Of a stretch of 24,966 nucleotides of DNA, positions 14,083 to 22,034 are shown piece by piece. The stretch is taken from positions 1-24,966 of the forward strand of contig CAYVRC010000082.1 of assembly GCA_964453205.1 (NCBI GenBank), read 5' to 3'. The stretch is from Crateriforma sp964453205. GTDB lineage: Bacteria > Planctomycetota > Planctomycetia > Pirellulales > Pirellulaceae. A program made the position numbers and the translations under genes. The notes below the pieces were generated by a model. That model had not been told where the DNA came from, made no database searches, and saw nothing but the letters and a program-made list of their open reading frames with translations. Position 1 is the stretch's first letter, and each line of letters starts with the position of its first letter.

Positions 14083-16395
14083 GTGACCTTCCTGAAAATC
14101 GTCGGCCTTATTTTGCTGGTCCTTTTGATCGGATTGATCATCTTGGGCTTTGTGTCCTCACGAAAGTTCATGCGAACCGTGATGCGTCCGATCCTGACGG
14201 TGCTGTATCGCAAACGCGTGGTGGGTCTGGAGAACTTGCCCAAGGAAGGCGGCTGCGTCGTGATCAGCAATCATGTTTCTTGGATCGACGGGATCTTGAT
14301 CCTGTGGATGCTGCCGCGGAACGTTCGTTTCGTCGTGGACGGAGCGAATTTCAGTCACCCGGTGTTCAAGTGGATCTCGGACGCGTTTGACACGATTCTG
14401 ATGACGTCCAGTCCCAAGTCGATCGGTCGCGCACTCAAGACCGCCCGCCAAGCCATCGATGACGGCGACATCGTCGGCATTTTCCCCGAAGGCACGCTGA
14501 CCCGCACCGGACAGCTGCAGGCTTTCAAGCCCGGGCTGACCAAGATTTTGAAGAACGCCGATGCACCGGTGATCCCGATGTGGCACGAAGGCATGTGGGG
14601 CAGTCTGTTCAGTTTTTCGGGAGGTCGTTTCTTTACCAAATGGCCCACTAAATTCCGCCGCCGGATCACGCTTTACATCGGAAAGCCGATCAAAAGCGAT
14701 ACGCCGCTGGAAATGATGCGGACGCGGGTCCAAGAACTCGGCGCCAGGGCCAGCATCGAACACCGTCGCGAATACCCCAACCTGGCGAGTCAAGTCCTGC
14801 GGGTGTGGCGCCGCCGAGGCCGTCGATTGCAAGCCGCCGATAGCACCGGCGTTGAAGTCGGCGGCAGAGAACTGCTGGTCCGCGTCTTGGCACTGCGCCG
14901 CTGCTTACGCCGCGAGGTCCTCCGTGACGACGAAGACTTCGTCGGCGTTCTGCTGCCGCCCAGCGTCGGCGGCGTCGCGGTCAACGTCGCGCTGGCTTTG
15001 GATCGACGCGTCAGCGGCAATCTGAACTACACCGTGACCAGCGACGTGCTGAACCACTGCACGCGGTCGGTCGGCATCCGGCACGTTTTAACCAGCGAAA
15101 AATTCCTCAGCCGGTTCGACTTCAAGTTGGACGCCGAAGTCGTGTTGCTGGAACAGTTGAAAGACAAAGTCACGTCGTCGGACAAGGTGATCGCCTTCGT
15201 CCAAGCGAATTTGGTGCCGGCTTGGTTGTTGGATCGGATCTTGGGTTTGAACAAAATCGACAGCGACGATTTGCTGACGGTCATCTTCACCAGCGGTTCG
15301 ACGGGAATGCCCAAAGGGGTCTTGCTGAGCCACGCGAACATCAGTCACAACGTCGACGCGGTGCAGCGAACCGTCAAGCTGGATAGCGAGGACAACGTGC
15401 TGGGCGTGCTGCCGTTCTTCCATTCCTTCGGATACTCGGTGACGCTGTGGGCGGCGATGACATCGGGGCCGGCGGGCATCTATCACTTCAACCCGTTGGA
15501 CGCGCGACAGATCGGTAAGCTGGCCGAGCGATACAAGGCCACCGTCCTGCTCGGCACCCCGACGTTTTTGCGTGGCTACCTGCGGCGGATCGAACCGAAA
15601 CAATTCGCGACCCTGGATGTCGCGGTGGTCGGTGCCGAAAAGATGCCGGCGGATTTGTTCGAAGCTTTCGAGAAGAAATTCGGCGTGCGTCCGGTCGAAG
15701 GCTACGGGGCGACCGAACTCGCGCCGCTGGTGTCCGTGAACATCCCGCCGACGCGATCGGCAGCCAAGTATCAAGCCGATCGCATCGAAGGTTCGGTGGG
15801 CCGTCCGTTTCCGGGCATCGGTGCCAGAATCGTCTCGCCCGACGACGGCCACGAGTTACCGGCCGGCGAAGACGGAATGCTGATGATCTGTGGCCCGAAC
15901 GTGATGAAAGGTTACGCCGGACAAGACGATTTAACGGCCGAAGTCATCTGCGACGGCTGGTACAAAACCGGTGACATCGCGCACGTCGACAAGGAAGGTT
16001 TCCTGCACATCACCGGACGACTGAGTCGTTTTTCAAAGATCGGCGGTGAGATGGTCCCGCATGTCCGTGTCGAGGAAGAACTTTTGAAACAGTTACCCGC
16101 CCCTGCGGACGGTGACGAGACCGCGGCAACGATTCCGTTGTGCGTGACGGCCGTGCCCGACGAAAAGAAGGGCGAACGTTTGATCGTGCTGTGCTCGCCC
16201 GGCGTCTTGGGTGAAAACCACAACGCCGATTCGCTTCGTGAAGGACTCACCGCGGCCGGGCTTCCCAACCTGTTCATCCCGGCGCGAGACGCTTTTGTCG
16301 AAGTCGACGGGATTCCGATGCTGGGAACCGGCAAGTTGGATCTGAAAGCGATCAAGGACAAGGCCGCCGAAGTGGCGGGCCAAACCGTGGGCTGA
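14083..16395 (+). CDS. Acyltransferase/acyl-ACP synthetase fusion (Aas-like)
   Basis: The 770-residue protein fuses two lipid enzymes. After an N-terminal membrane helix (about 5-24) comes a PlsC-type acyltransferase with the HxxxxD motif at His64-Asp69 (NHVSWID) and FPEGTLTR. From about 260 on is an AMP-forming acyl-CoA/acyl-ACP synthetase: the phosphate-binding motif at about 402-412 (FTSGSTGMPKG), GYGATELAP, YKTGDIAHVDKEGFLHITGR, and the C-terminal GTGKLDLKAI with the expected catalytic Lys. E. coli Aas has the same order and reacylates lysophosphatidylethanolamine. No LplT-like transporter domain is present. It starts with GTG, 118 bp after the photolyase. The fatty-acid specificity cannot be told from sequence. 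Confidence 0.9.
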   Translation: MTFLKIVGLILLVLLIGLIILGFVSSRKFMRTVMRPILTVLYRKRVVGLENLPKEGGCVVISNHVSWIDGILILWMLPRNVRFVVDGANFSHPVFKWISDAFDTILMTSSPKSIGRALKTARQAIDDGDIVGIFPEGTLTRTGQLQAFKPGLTKILKNADAPVIPMWHEGMWGSLFSFSGGRFFTKWPTKFRRRITLYIGKPIKSDTPLEMMRTRVQELGARASIEHRREYPNLASQVLRVWRRRGRRLQAADSTGVEVGGRELLVRVLALRRCLRREVLRDDEDFVGVLLPPSVGGVAVNVALALDRRVSGNLNYTVTSDVLNHCTRSVGIRHVLTSEKFLSRFDFKLDAEVVLLEQLKDKVTSSDKVIAFVQANLVPAWLLDRILGLNKIDSDDLLTVIFTSGSTGMPKGVLLSHANISHNVDAVQRTVKLDSEDNVLGVLPFFHSFGYSVTLWAAMTSGPAGIYHFNPLDARQIGKLAERYKATVLLGTPTFLRGYLRRIEPKQFATLDVAVVGAEKMPADLFEAFEKKFGVRPVEGYGATELAPLVSVNIPPTRSAAKYQADRIEGSVGRPFPGIGARIVSPDDGHELPAGEDGMLMICGPNVMKGYAGQDDLTAEVICDGWYKTGDIAHVDKEGFLHITGRLSRFSKIGGEMVPHVRVEEELLKQLPAPADGDETAATIPLCVTAVPDEKKGERLIVLCSPGVLGENHNADSLREGLTAAGLPNLFIPARDAFVEVDGIPMLGTGKLDLKAIKDKAAEVAGQTVG

Positions 16396-16415
16396 TCCGC
16401 CGCCGACGATCAGCC
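16390..16415. terminator. Bidirectional terminator-like hairpin spanning both stop codons
   Basis: A perfect 8-bp inverted repeat, GGCTGATC and GATCAGCC with a 10-base loop, sits where the convergent Aas-like and enolase-superfamily genes end. The TGA stop of the + strand gene lies in the left arm and the TGA stop of the - strand gene in the right arm. No strong U-tract follows, so terminator function is inferred from the stem and the position. Confidence 0.5.
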
Positions 16416-17690
16416 GATGACTTCGCACCCTTTCAAGAAGTCCGAATCGATCTCCACGCCCAAACCCGGGCCGGTCGGCACGGTGATTTTTCCCTCTTCG
16501 CAGACCAACGACGATGTCGACGAAGTCATCGGGATGGCGGATCGTCCTTTGTATTCTTGATGCGCGCCGGGATCTTTTACGCACGACGCGAAATGCACGA
16601 CGTACAGATAACCCAATCCCGCGCCGGACATGTGTGGTGTGCAGGGCAAGTTCGCCGCTTCGGCCATCCTGGCCACCTTGATGCTGCGGATGAATCCGCC
16701 GTAGTAATGCAAATCCGGTTGAACGACATCGACACCATGATTGGCAATCGTCCAGATGAATCTTCGCTCGCTGAATTCTTGCTCGCCGCCCGCGACCGGG
16801 ATGTCCAACGCGTCGGCGACTTCCTTGGTTTCCCAAAGGTGGTCGAACGGACAAGGTTCTTCAAAGAACTCGTACTCGTAATCCTCCATCAGCCGGCCGA
16901 CGCGTATCGAATTCGGCACGTCGTAGGAACTGTTGGCGTCGGCGTAGAGCGTGACCCGGTCGCCGAGTCGTTCTCGGGCCAGGCGGATCAAGGCTTCGCT
17001 GCGTCCGGGCAGGGAATCCACGTTCTGGCTCATTCGTCCGCCCAGCCGAAACTTGACGGCATCGCCGCCGGTTTCGTCCAACAGGGACGCCAGATAATCG
17101 ACTTCCTCTTCGGCGCGATTGCCACGATTACCGCTGGCACGATAGACGGGGACTTCGGTGCGGACGATTCCGCCGAATAGCTGCCCGAAGGATCGACCGC
17201 TGACCTTGCCCAGTAGATCCAGGATCGCCATCTCGACGACCGCGACACTGCACCACAACGCCAATCCCTGATACTTGTAGTTGCTGCCGTGACGGTAGAG
17301 TTCGACAAGCAACGACTCGAGCGCGGCCGCGTCCTTGCCGACGAAGAACGGAGCGACGCGGTTGACCAAAAACGGGTAAAGATCGTCCAGGCGATTACCG
17401 CTGCCCGCCGCGATCCCCTCGGTTCCGTCGGTCGCGCGGACTCGGACCAGATAGTCTCGCGGGCTTTTCAAGACTTCCACCGATCGAATTTTGATTTCCC
17501 CGGGATCTCGGCCGAGGTCCAGAACCGGAGCCGCCGCGATGGCTTTCAGGTTTTCGGTCGACACGCTGCGGAAAAGCTTTTCCGATTCGGCTTTCGCCAC
17601 GATCTCATCGGCGGCGATCCGGCGGCCGCCCCAGAGGGTACCGCCGGCGGCCAAGGCGGATGTCAGGAACTGACGTCGTTCGCTTCTCAT
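16410..17690 (-). CDS. Exported enolase-superfamily (mandelate racemase/muconate lactonising type) protein
   Basis: The 426-residue protein starts with a Tat-type signal: ERRQFLTSALAAGGTLWGG, a twin Arg followed by a hydrophobic stretch. The body is an enolase-superfamily barrel with the expected metal ligands Asp251 (YADANSSYD), Glu277 (FFEEPC) and Glu303 (AGGEQ), a Lys213-x-Arg215 pair (VKFRLGG), VQPDLHYYGG, and His353 (PHMSGAG) at the end of a barrel strand. Such enzymes abstract a proton next to a carboxylate: sugar-acid dehydratases, epimerases, lactonising enzymes. The exact substrate is unknown. The ATG at 17690 overlaps the nth stop (ATGA). Export to the periplasm is unusual for enzymes of this family, although I believe planctomycetes have several such Tat-exported proteins. 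Confidence 0.88.
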   Translation of the reverse strand: MRSERRQFLTSALAAGGTLWGGRRIAADEIVAKAESEKLFRSVSTENLKAIAAAPVLDLGRDPGEIKIRSVEVLKSPRDYLVRVRATDGTEGIAAGSGNRLDDLYPFLVNRVAPFFVGKDAAALESLLVELYRHGSNYKYQGLALWCSVAVVEMAILDLLGKVSGRSFGQLFGGIVRTEVPVYRASGNRGNRAEEEVDYLASLLDETGGDAVKFRLGGRMSQNVDSLPGRSEALIRLARERLGDRVTLYADANSSYDVPNSIRVGRLMEDYEYEFFEEPCPFDHLWETKEVADALDIPVAGGEQEFSERRFIWTIANHGVDVVQPDLHYYGGFIRSIKVARMAEAANLPCTPHMSGAGLGYLYVVHFASCVKDPGAHQEYKGRSAIPMTSSTSSLVCEEGKITVPTGPGLGVEIDSDFLKGCEVIG

Positions 17691-18340
17691 GGTTTTTTCC
17701 AGACCACCGGTGTTTTGCGTCGAGGATACAACTCGCGGCACAGCGGACAGACGGTGCCGTCGCACCCGCGGGCGGTGCAATGCTCCCGCCCATAATAAAT
17801 GATTTGCAGGTGCAGTTTGTTCCACCGCGACCGGGGAAACAGCTTCTTTAAATCGGCCTCGGTTTGCAGCACGCTTTTGCCGCCGGAAAGCCCCCACCGC
17901 TGGGCCAAGCGATGGATGTGGGTGTCGACGGGAAACGCGGGAACGCCAAAGGCCTGGGCCATGACGACGCCGGCCGTCTTATGGCCGACGCCGGGAAGCG
18001 ATTCGAGTGCTTCGAAGGATTCCGGGACATGGCCATCGTTTTGTTCGATCAACATCGCGGACAACTTCGCCAAGTTCTTCGCCTTTTGCGTCGACAGCCC
18101 CAACGGCCGAATGATGTTCAGAATGTTTTCGGCACCCAACCGAGACATCTTCTCGGACGTTCCGGCGACGCGAAACAACTCCGGCGTGACTTGGTTGACT
18201 TTCTTGTCGGTACACTGCGCGCTGAGCAACACCGCAACCAACAACGTGAACGGATCGCGATGATCCAAGGGGATCGGCGGGTCGGGATAAAGTTCGGCAA
18301 GCCGCTGATCGATGACGGCCGCCCGTTGAGATTTTCGCAA
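17687..18340 (-). CDS. nth: Endonuclease III (DNA glycosylase/AP lyase)
   Basis: The 217-residue enzyme removes oxidised pyrimidines and cuts at abasic sites. The helix-hairpin-helix carries LPGVGHKTAG with catalytic Lys121, and the conserved Asp is Asp139 (FPVDTHIHRLAQRWGL). Four cysteines close the protein (Cys188, 193, 198, 201), spaced X4-X4-X2 rather than the X6-X2-X5 of E. coli Nth, so the iron-sulphur cluster may be held differently or may be missing. The start is a TTG at 18340; an in-frame TGA lies two codons upstream, which leaves little room for a longer form. The end overlaps the enolase-superfamily gene by four bases. Confidence 0.92.
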   Translation of the reverse strand: MRKSQRAAVIDQRLAELYPDPPIPLDHRDPFTLLVAVLLSAQCTDKKVNQVTPELFRVAGTSEKMSRLGAENILNIIRPLGLSTQKAKNLAKLSAMLIEQNDGHVPESFEALESLPGVGHKTAGVVMAQAFGVPAFPVDTHIHRLAQRWGLSGGKSVLQTEADLKKLFPRSRWNKLHLQIIYYGREHCTARGCDGTVCPLCRELYPRRKTPVVWKKP

Positions 18341-18407
18341 GATTCAAACCGGTGATCGGTACCAAGTCAACGAGAAACAAAATCGGCCGGGCTTGTGTCG
18401 AGGTCAC

Positions 18408-19529
18408 TCAGCCACTCAACCGCTTGACGATCTCCCTCGGCCCACCCGTTTCGGCAAAGATATCACGTTGTCGATCTGCCCAACTCGGGCCGGCCGCGAT
18501 TTCGTTGATGAATTCCAATTCGCATCGACACCCCAGGTCTTGCGAAACGTCGCGAAGTCGTTCGACCATCGAGGTGGCGATGGTCCGCACGCTGCTGATG
18601 CGATAATCCTTGGCGTTGACCAGACTGGCATCCAATCCGAACCGGGCGGCTCGCCATTTGTTTTGACGCACCATCATGGGATGACAGTCGAACTGATAAG
18701 TGCCTTCGTCGATTTCGTCGCTCAACGATTTCACCAAGCACTGCACCAGCGCCGTCAACGCGCAGACGTGATCCAAGTCGCCCGGCATGTCGCACATTCG
18801 GACTTCGACGGTCCCGAAATTGTGGTGCGGCCGCACGTCCCACCACAGTTCGCGGATCGATTTGATGAAACCGGTCTCGACCATGTGATTGACCAGCCAC
18901 ACGTATTCGCTCCAGTTACGCATCAGACTGGGCAGCCCCGCGGTCGGCAGTCCTTCCATCAGTTTGGAGCGATACGAACACAAACCGGTGTCTTGACCCT
19001 GCCAATAGGGACTGCTGGCTGACAGCGCCAAGAACGTGGGCAAGTGCTGCATGATCCGGTCGCAGATCATCACCGCCTTGTCTCCCGAGTCGACGCCGAC
19101 ATGAACATGCAGCCCGAACGTGACCAGACGACGCGCCATCGCTTGCAACATTTCCAACAAGTTCAGGTACCGCGGGTCGTCGGTGATTTCCTGTTCTTCC
19201 CACAGGCTGAAAGGATGGGTGCCGCCCCACCACAATTGATAGCCGTTGGACCGGGCGACGCTTTCCAGTCGGCTCAACTTGGTTTGCAAATCGTCCCGGG
19301 CGGCACCGACGTCGTCGCAAACCCCCGTGATGACCTCGACGCAAGACTGGATCAGTTCGTGTTTGAACGGGCTTGCCTCAGGATCCGAGGCGTCCGTCGC
19401 GGTCGATAAAGCCGTCAAAATCTGGTCGCTGCCGCTGGCCAAGCGGTGGGTCTCCGCATCGACGATACCGAATTCCAGTTCGACACCGATCGAATGGGTC
19501 TCGTTCCCGTTGAACGCCAGTTTCGCCAT
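18408..19529 (-). CDS. Carboxylate-amine ligase, GCS2/YbdK family
   Basis: The 373-residue protein belongs to the glutamate-cysteine ligase family 2 (YbdK-like), ATP-dependent enzymes that join an amine to a carboxylate. Visible family features are the opening SIGVELEFGIVD with metal/substrate-binding Glu residues, THPFSLW, TFGLHVHVGVD, and WWDVRPHHNFGTVEVRMCDMPGD. E. coli YbdK has weak glutamate-cysteine ligase activity; the true substrate here is unknown. An AAGGGA-like ribosome-binding site is visible about nine bases before the ATG. It lies between the M20 gene (96 bp upstream) and nth (67 bp downstream), all on one strand, so it may be part of a four-gene transcription unit. Confidence 0.9.
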   Translation of the reverse strand: MAKLAFNGNETHSIGVELEFGIVDAETHRLASGSDQILTALSTATDASDPEASPFKHELIQSCVEVITGVCDDVGAARDDLQTKLSRLESVARSNGYQLWWGGTHPFSLWEEQEITDDPRYLNLLEMLQAMARRLVTFGLHVHVGVDSGDKAVMICDRIMQHLPTFLALSASSPYWQGQDTGLCSYRSKLMEGLPTAGLPSLMRNWSEYVWLVNHMVETGFIKSIRELWWDVRPHHNFGTVEVRMCDMPGDLDHVCALTALVQCLVKSLSDEIDEGTYQFDCHPMMVRQNKWRAARFGLDASLVNAKDYRISSVRTIATSMVERLRDVSQDLGCRCELEFINEIAAGPSWADRQRDIFAETGGPREIVKRLSG

Positions 19530-19557
19530 GTTGCTCGTCCCTTGGAGGCTACGGATC

Positions 19558-19573
19558 GTCGGGCCGGCCCGAC
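19558..19573. promoter_or_regulatory. 16-bp perfect palindrome upstream of the GCS2-family gene
   Basis: GTCGGGCCGGCCCGAC reads the same on both strands. It lies in the 96-bp gap between the M20 and GCS2-family genes, ending 28 bases before the GCS2 start codon, and is followed by two shorter palindromes, GGTCGACC and GACCGGTC. It could be an operator for a dimeric repressor or an mRNA hairpin with a CCGG loop. No binding protein is known from this window. Confidence 0.35.
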
Positions 19574-19625
19574 AAGCTCGGTCGACCGGTCGCGCATCTT
19601 AGCATCACGGGCCGCGCGAAGGGAT

Positions 19626-20939
19626 TCAGCTCGCCCGCTGTGACGGCGGTGGTGCGAAGTGTTTGATCACCGCGGCGGCCAACAGCGTCGCGCCGACTTG
19701 CAAACAGCGCTCGTCGACATCAAAGGCCGGCGTGTGCAAGGGCTCGTGGCCGACTTGAGGCCCCGCGACACCCAGACGAAACATTGCGCCGGGGACGTGA
19801 TCCAAATAGTAAGAAAAGTCCTCGCTCCCCATGCTGGGATGTGCGATCGGATCGGGAGCCGCCGGACCGATCGCCTGGACCGCCGAATCGCTGAGCAAAC
19901 GGATCAAGCCGCCGTCGTTATTCACCGCCGGGGCGGACATGCCCAAACGCAGTTTGACTTCGCAACCGGTTTGATCAGCGATCGACCGCCCGACCGAGTG
20001 CAACGTGTCGAGCGCCGTCTGCCTGGACGACTTGTCAAGGGAACGTAATGAACCACTGAGGTGAGCCACATCGGGAATCACGTTGGCGCTGTGACCCGCT
20101 TCGATTCGTCCCACCGACATGACCACCGTCTTGATCGGATCGATCACCCGCCCGACGCGACGATAGGCGGTCTGGACCCACGACGTGCAAGCGTCGATCG
20201 GATCGACGCACTGGTGCGGCCTGGCACCGTGACCGCCTTTGCCCACGATCTCGACGTGAAAGATGTCACAAGCCGCCGTCAACAAACCGGCCCGCAAGCC
20301 GATGCACCCGACCGTCCGGGTCGGATCGACGTGCAATGCCAGGATCGCGCCGACGCCCCGCAGGGCGTGATGCTGAATCATGTACTGCGCGCCCTCGGCG
20401 ATCTCTTCCGCCGGCTGAAAGATCGCGCGGGTGGCGATCGGCCACGGCAGTGAATCCTCCGCGTGCATCGTCGTCAGAATCTGAATCGCACCGAGCACGA
20501 TCGTCGCGTGAACGTCATGACCACAGGCGTGCATCACGCCGGGACACGTGCTGCGGTAATCGACGGCTTTGTGATCCTCGATCGGCAACGCGTCGATGTC
20601 GCCCCGCAGCGCGATCCGATTCGCCTCGGCCAACTCCGCCGACGAAACGAAGTCCACGGTCAAGCCACGCCCCTCGCCGATCACACGGGTCGGCAGATCG
20701 AGTCGCTCCGTGGCCGCCGCCAAGTACTGCGTCGTGGCGCGCTCGTCGCCCGAAAGTTCGGGGTGCCGGTGCAAGTGCCGGCGGACCGCGATCCAGTCGG
20801 CTTCCAGACGCTCGGCGACATCACGAAGCGATCGAATCCAGGGTTCGGCGGTCGGCAAATTCGGCTTATTCAAACGATTCGGGCAATCAATCGGTCGGAC
20901 GGATGCAAGGCGACGGACGATCGATCGGCCGAATGCCAT
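19626..20939 (-). CDS. M20-family metal-dependent amidohydrolase
   Basis: The 437-residue protein is an M20D-type aminoacylase/amidohydrolase. The metal site is visible: RHLHRHPELSG near the N-terminus, RGDIDALP (Asp116), HACGHDVH with Cys139 and His141, PAEE (Glu178/179), and SMGSEDFSYYLDHVPGAMFRLG near the end. The central dimerisation domain follows the usual GKGGHGARPH motif. Members hydrolyse N-acyl amino acids, hippurate-like compounds or indole conjugates; which one is unknown. I chose the ATG at 20939; an in-frame ATG at 21035 would add 32 residues encoded by repeat-like DNA and is less likely. No signal peptide is seen. Confidence 0.9.
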   Translation of the reverse strand: MAFGRSIVRRLASVRPIDCPNRLNKPNLPTAEPWIRSLRDVAERLEADWIAVRRHLHRHPELSGDERATTQYLAAATERLDLPTRVIGEGRGLTVDFVSSAELAEANRIALRGDIDALPIEDHKAVDYRSTCPGVMHACGHDVHATIVLGAIQILTTMHAEDSLPWPIATRAIFQPAEEIAEGAQYMIQHHALRGVGAILALHVDPTRTVGCIGLRAGLLTAACDIFHVEIVGKGGHGARPHQCVDPIDACTSWVQTAYRRVGRVIDPIKTVVMSVGRIEAGHSANVIPDVAHLSGSLRSLDKSSRQTALDTLHSVGRSIADQTGCEVKLRLGMSAPAVNNDGGLIRLLSDSAVQAIGPAAPDPIAHPSMGSEDFSYYLDHVPGAMFRLGVAGPQVGHEPLHTPAFDVDERCLQVGATLLAAAVIKHFAPPPSQRAS

Positions 20940-21242
20940 GGGAGATGAAATGGTCAAGGAAGCTTCGTCAGCAAGCCCCGGCTTGGCAAGCCGGCGGGAG
21001 CTGGCAAGCTGGCGGAACGTAGTCTTTTTGATCACATCTTTCGCGGGTCCGCCGTCATTTCGACGACGAAGTTTTCGGCCGCAGCCGAACGGATCTTTTC
21101 TGGTAAGTTTTTTCTGCTCAACGAGTTACGCCATCAAGCGGGGGCAGGAATCCGGTTTGGCACCCCCGATGCGTTTCACGGGTTCGTTGCCCGCCTGACG
21201 GGCTGAATCTGACCTCCCGCTTCGTTTTCGGAGATTCCTTCG
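20940..21242. other. Divergent intergenic region between the M20 gene and the secreted-protein gene
   Basis: No gene is supported in these 303 bases. The part next to the M20 gene is a repeat-like tract (listed separately). Further on are CGGGGG/CCCCCG (21139-21144 with 21163-21168), an 18-base-loop inverted pair, and GCCCG-n5-CGGGC around 21189-21203. A GGAG ribosome-binding site at 21230-21233 serves the following gene. Confidence 0.5.
20971..21017. repeat. Short GC-rich repeat tract with dyad (REP-like)
   Basis: Two near-identical copies, TGGCAAGCCGGCGGGA at 20984-20999 and TGGCAAGCTGGCGGAA at 21002-21017, lie 18 bases apart, with a third GCAAGC at 20971. The first copy forms part of a larger dyad, CCGGCTTG-G-CAAGCCGG, at 20978-20994. 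The composition and structure look like a dispersed intergenic repeat, but other copies are not in this window, so the class is unproven. Confidence 0.45.
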
Positions 21243-22034
21243 ATGAATCGCTTCTTCTCTACCGCCTTTGTCTTTCTGACCGCTTTCGGGGTCGCACCCG
21301 CCGTGCGAGCCGATTTCGATCACCCCCTGTACCTGGCAGCCGATCATTATCGTGACACGGTTCGCGAATTCGAACGGCTGAGCGATCGCGTCCGCTATTT
21401 GGATTCCTACACCGAACGCGCCGTCGATCGACTTTACGGCGCATCGAACTTGCTCCGCGTGGCGGCCCGCAACCCGAGGGACGTCGATCGGTTGTTGGAC
21501 CGGTACTACGATGTGGTCGGGCTGCAGGACCGCATCGAAGCGACGCTTTTCGCGACGGGCTATGCCGATCCGCGTTTGGCGGCTTGCTGGACCGACGTTC
21601 GCAGAGCCTTTGCCGTGGTCGCGACGCATTTGGAAGGCGGCGGCGGCTTCGGTGGCGTCGCGTCGCGTTTGCCTCCGTCCTTCGATCCGCGTTTGGCGCC
21701 CTCCCCGCTGCAATCGCTTCGTCCCGCCTTTCCGGCCAGCCCGTTTCCGGCCAGCCCGTTTCAAGCCGGCCCGTTTCAAGCCGGCCCGTTCGGCGTTCCG
21801 TCGCAACAGGGCGGCCTGCGAGTTTCGCCACGCGACTGGCCGCGATCCTGCGACAACACGTTCGGGCCTTCCGCTCAGCGATTTCCTGCGAGCCCGTTCG
21901 CGGAGCCTCGTCGAATCTCAAGCCGATATGACGCGGAAGCGTACGGGATTCCGGAGCTTTCCGGTCGCCAAGTGCGGACCCGTGGCGGCGACCTGATCAG
22001 CATCGGCGCCCAGTTGATGCGACTGCTGGACTAA
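21243..22034 (+). CDS. Secreted protein with PF-rich tandem repeats, unknown function
   Basis: The 263-residue protein begins with a Sec signal peptide (MNRFFSTAFVFLTAFGVAPAVRA, likely cut after AVRA). Residues about 25-130 are predicted by eye to be helical and charged, with DHYRDTVREFERLSDRVRYLDSYTERAVDRL. A Gly-rich turn leads to a Pro/Phe-rich part with four tandem five-residue repeats (FPASP twice, FQAGP twice) from residue 163, and another FPASPF later. The C-terminus ends SIGAQLMRLLD. I do not recognise a family. GGAG nine bases before the ATG supports the start. It converges with the cytochrome gene, the two stop codons overlapping by three bases. Confidence 0.8.
   Translation: MNRFFSTAFVFLTAFGVAPAVRADFDHPLYLAADHYRDTVREFERLSDRVRYLDSYTERAVDRLYGASNLLRVAARNPRDVDRLLDRYYDVVGLQDRIEATLFATGYADPRLAACWTDVRRAFAVVATHLEGGGGFGGVASRLPPSFDPRLAPSPLQSLRPAFPASPFPASPFQAGPFQAGPFGVPSQQGGLRVSPRDWPRSCDNTFGPSAQRFPASPFAEPRRISSRYDAEAYGIPELSGRQVRTRGGDLISIGAQLMRLLD
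21729..21788 (+). repeat. Four tandem 15-bp repeats inside the secreted-protein gene
   Basis: Two copies of TTTCCGGCCAGCCCG (21729-21758) are followed by two of TTTCAAGCCGGCCCG (21759-21788). Each encodes five residues in frame (FPASP, FQAGP). The exact nucleotide identity within each pair points to recent duplication. A partial related unit recurs at about 21885-21900. Confidence 0.9.

Noticed and set aside
17691..17897. A 69-codon N-terminal extension of the enolase-superfamily protein
   Set aside because: It would overlap nth by more than 200 bp and would bury the Tat signal; the ATG at 17690 places the signal at the N-terminus.
20940..21035. A 32-codon N-terminal extension of the M20 protein
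   Set aside because: The extra residues come from repeat-like DNA, and family members begin close to the later ATG. It is not fully excluded.
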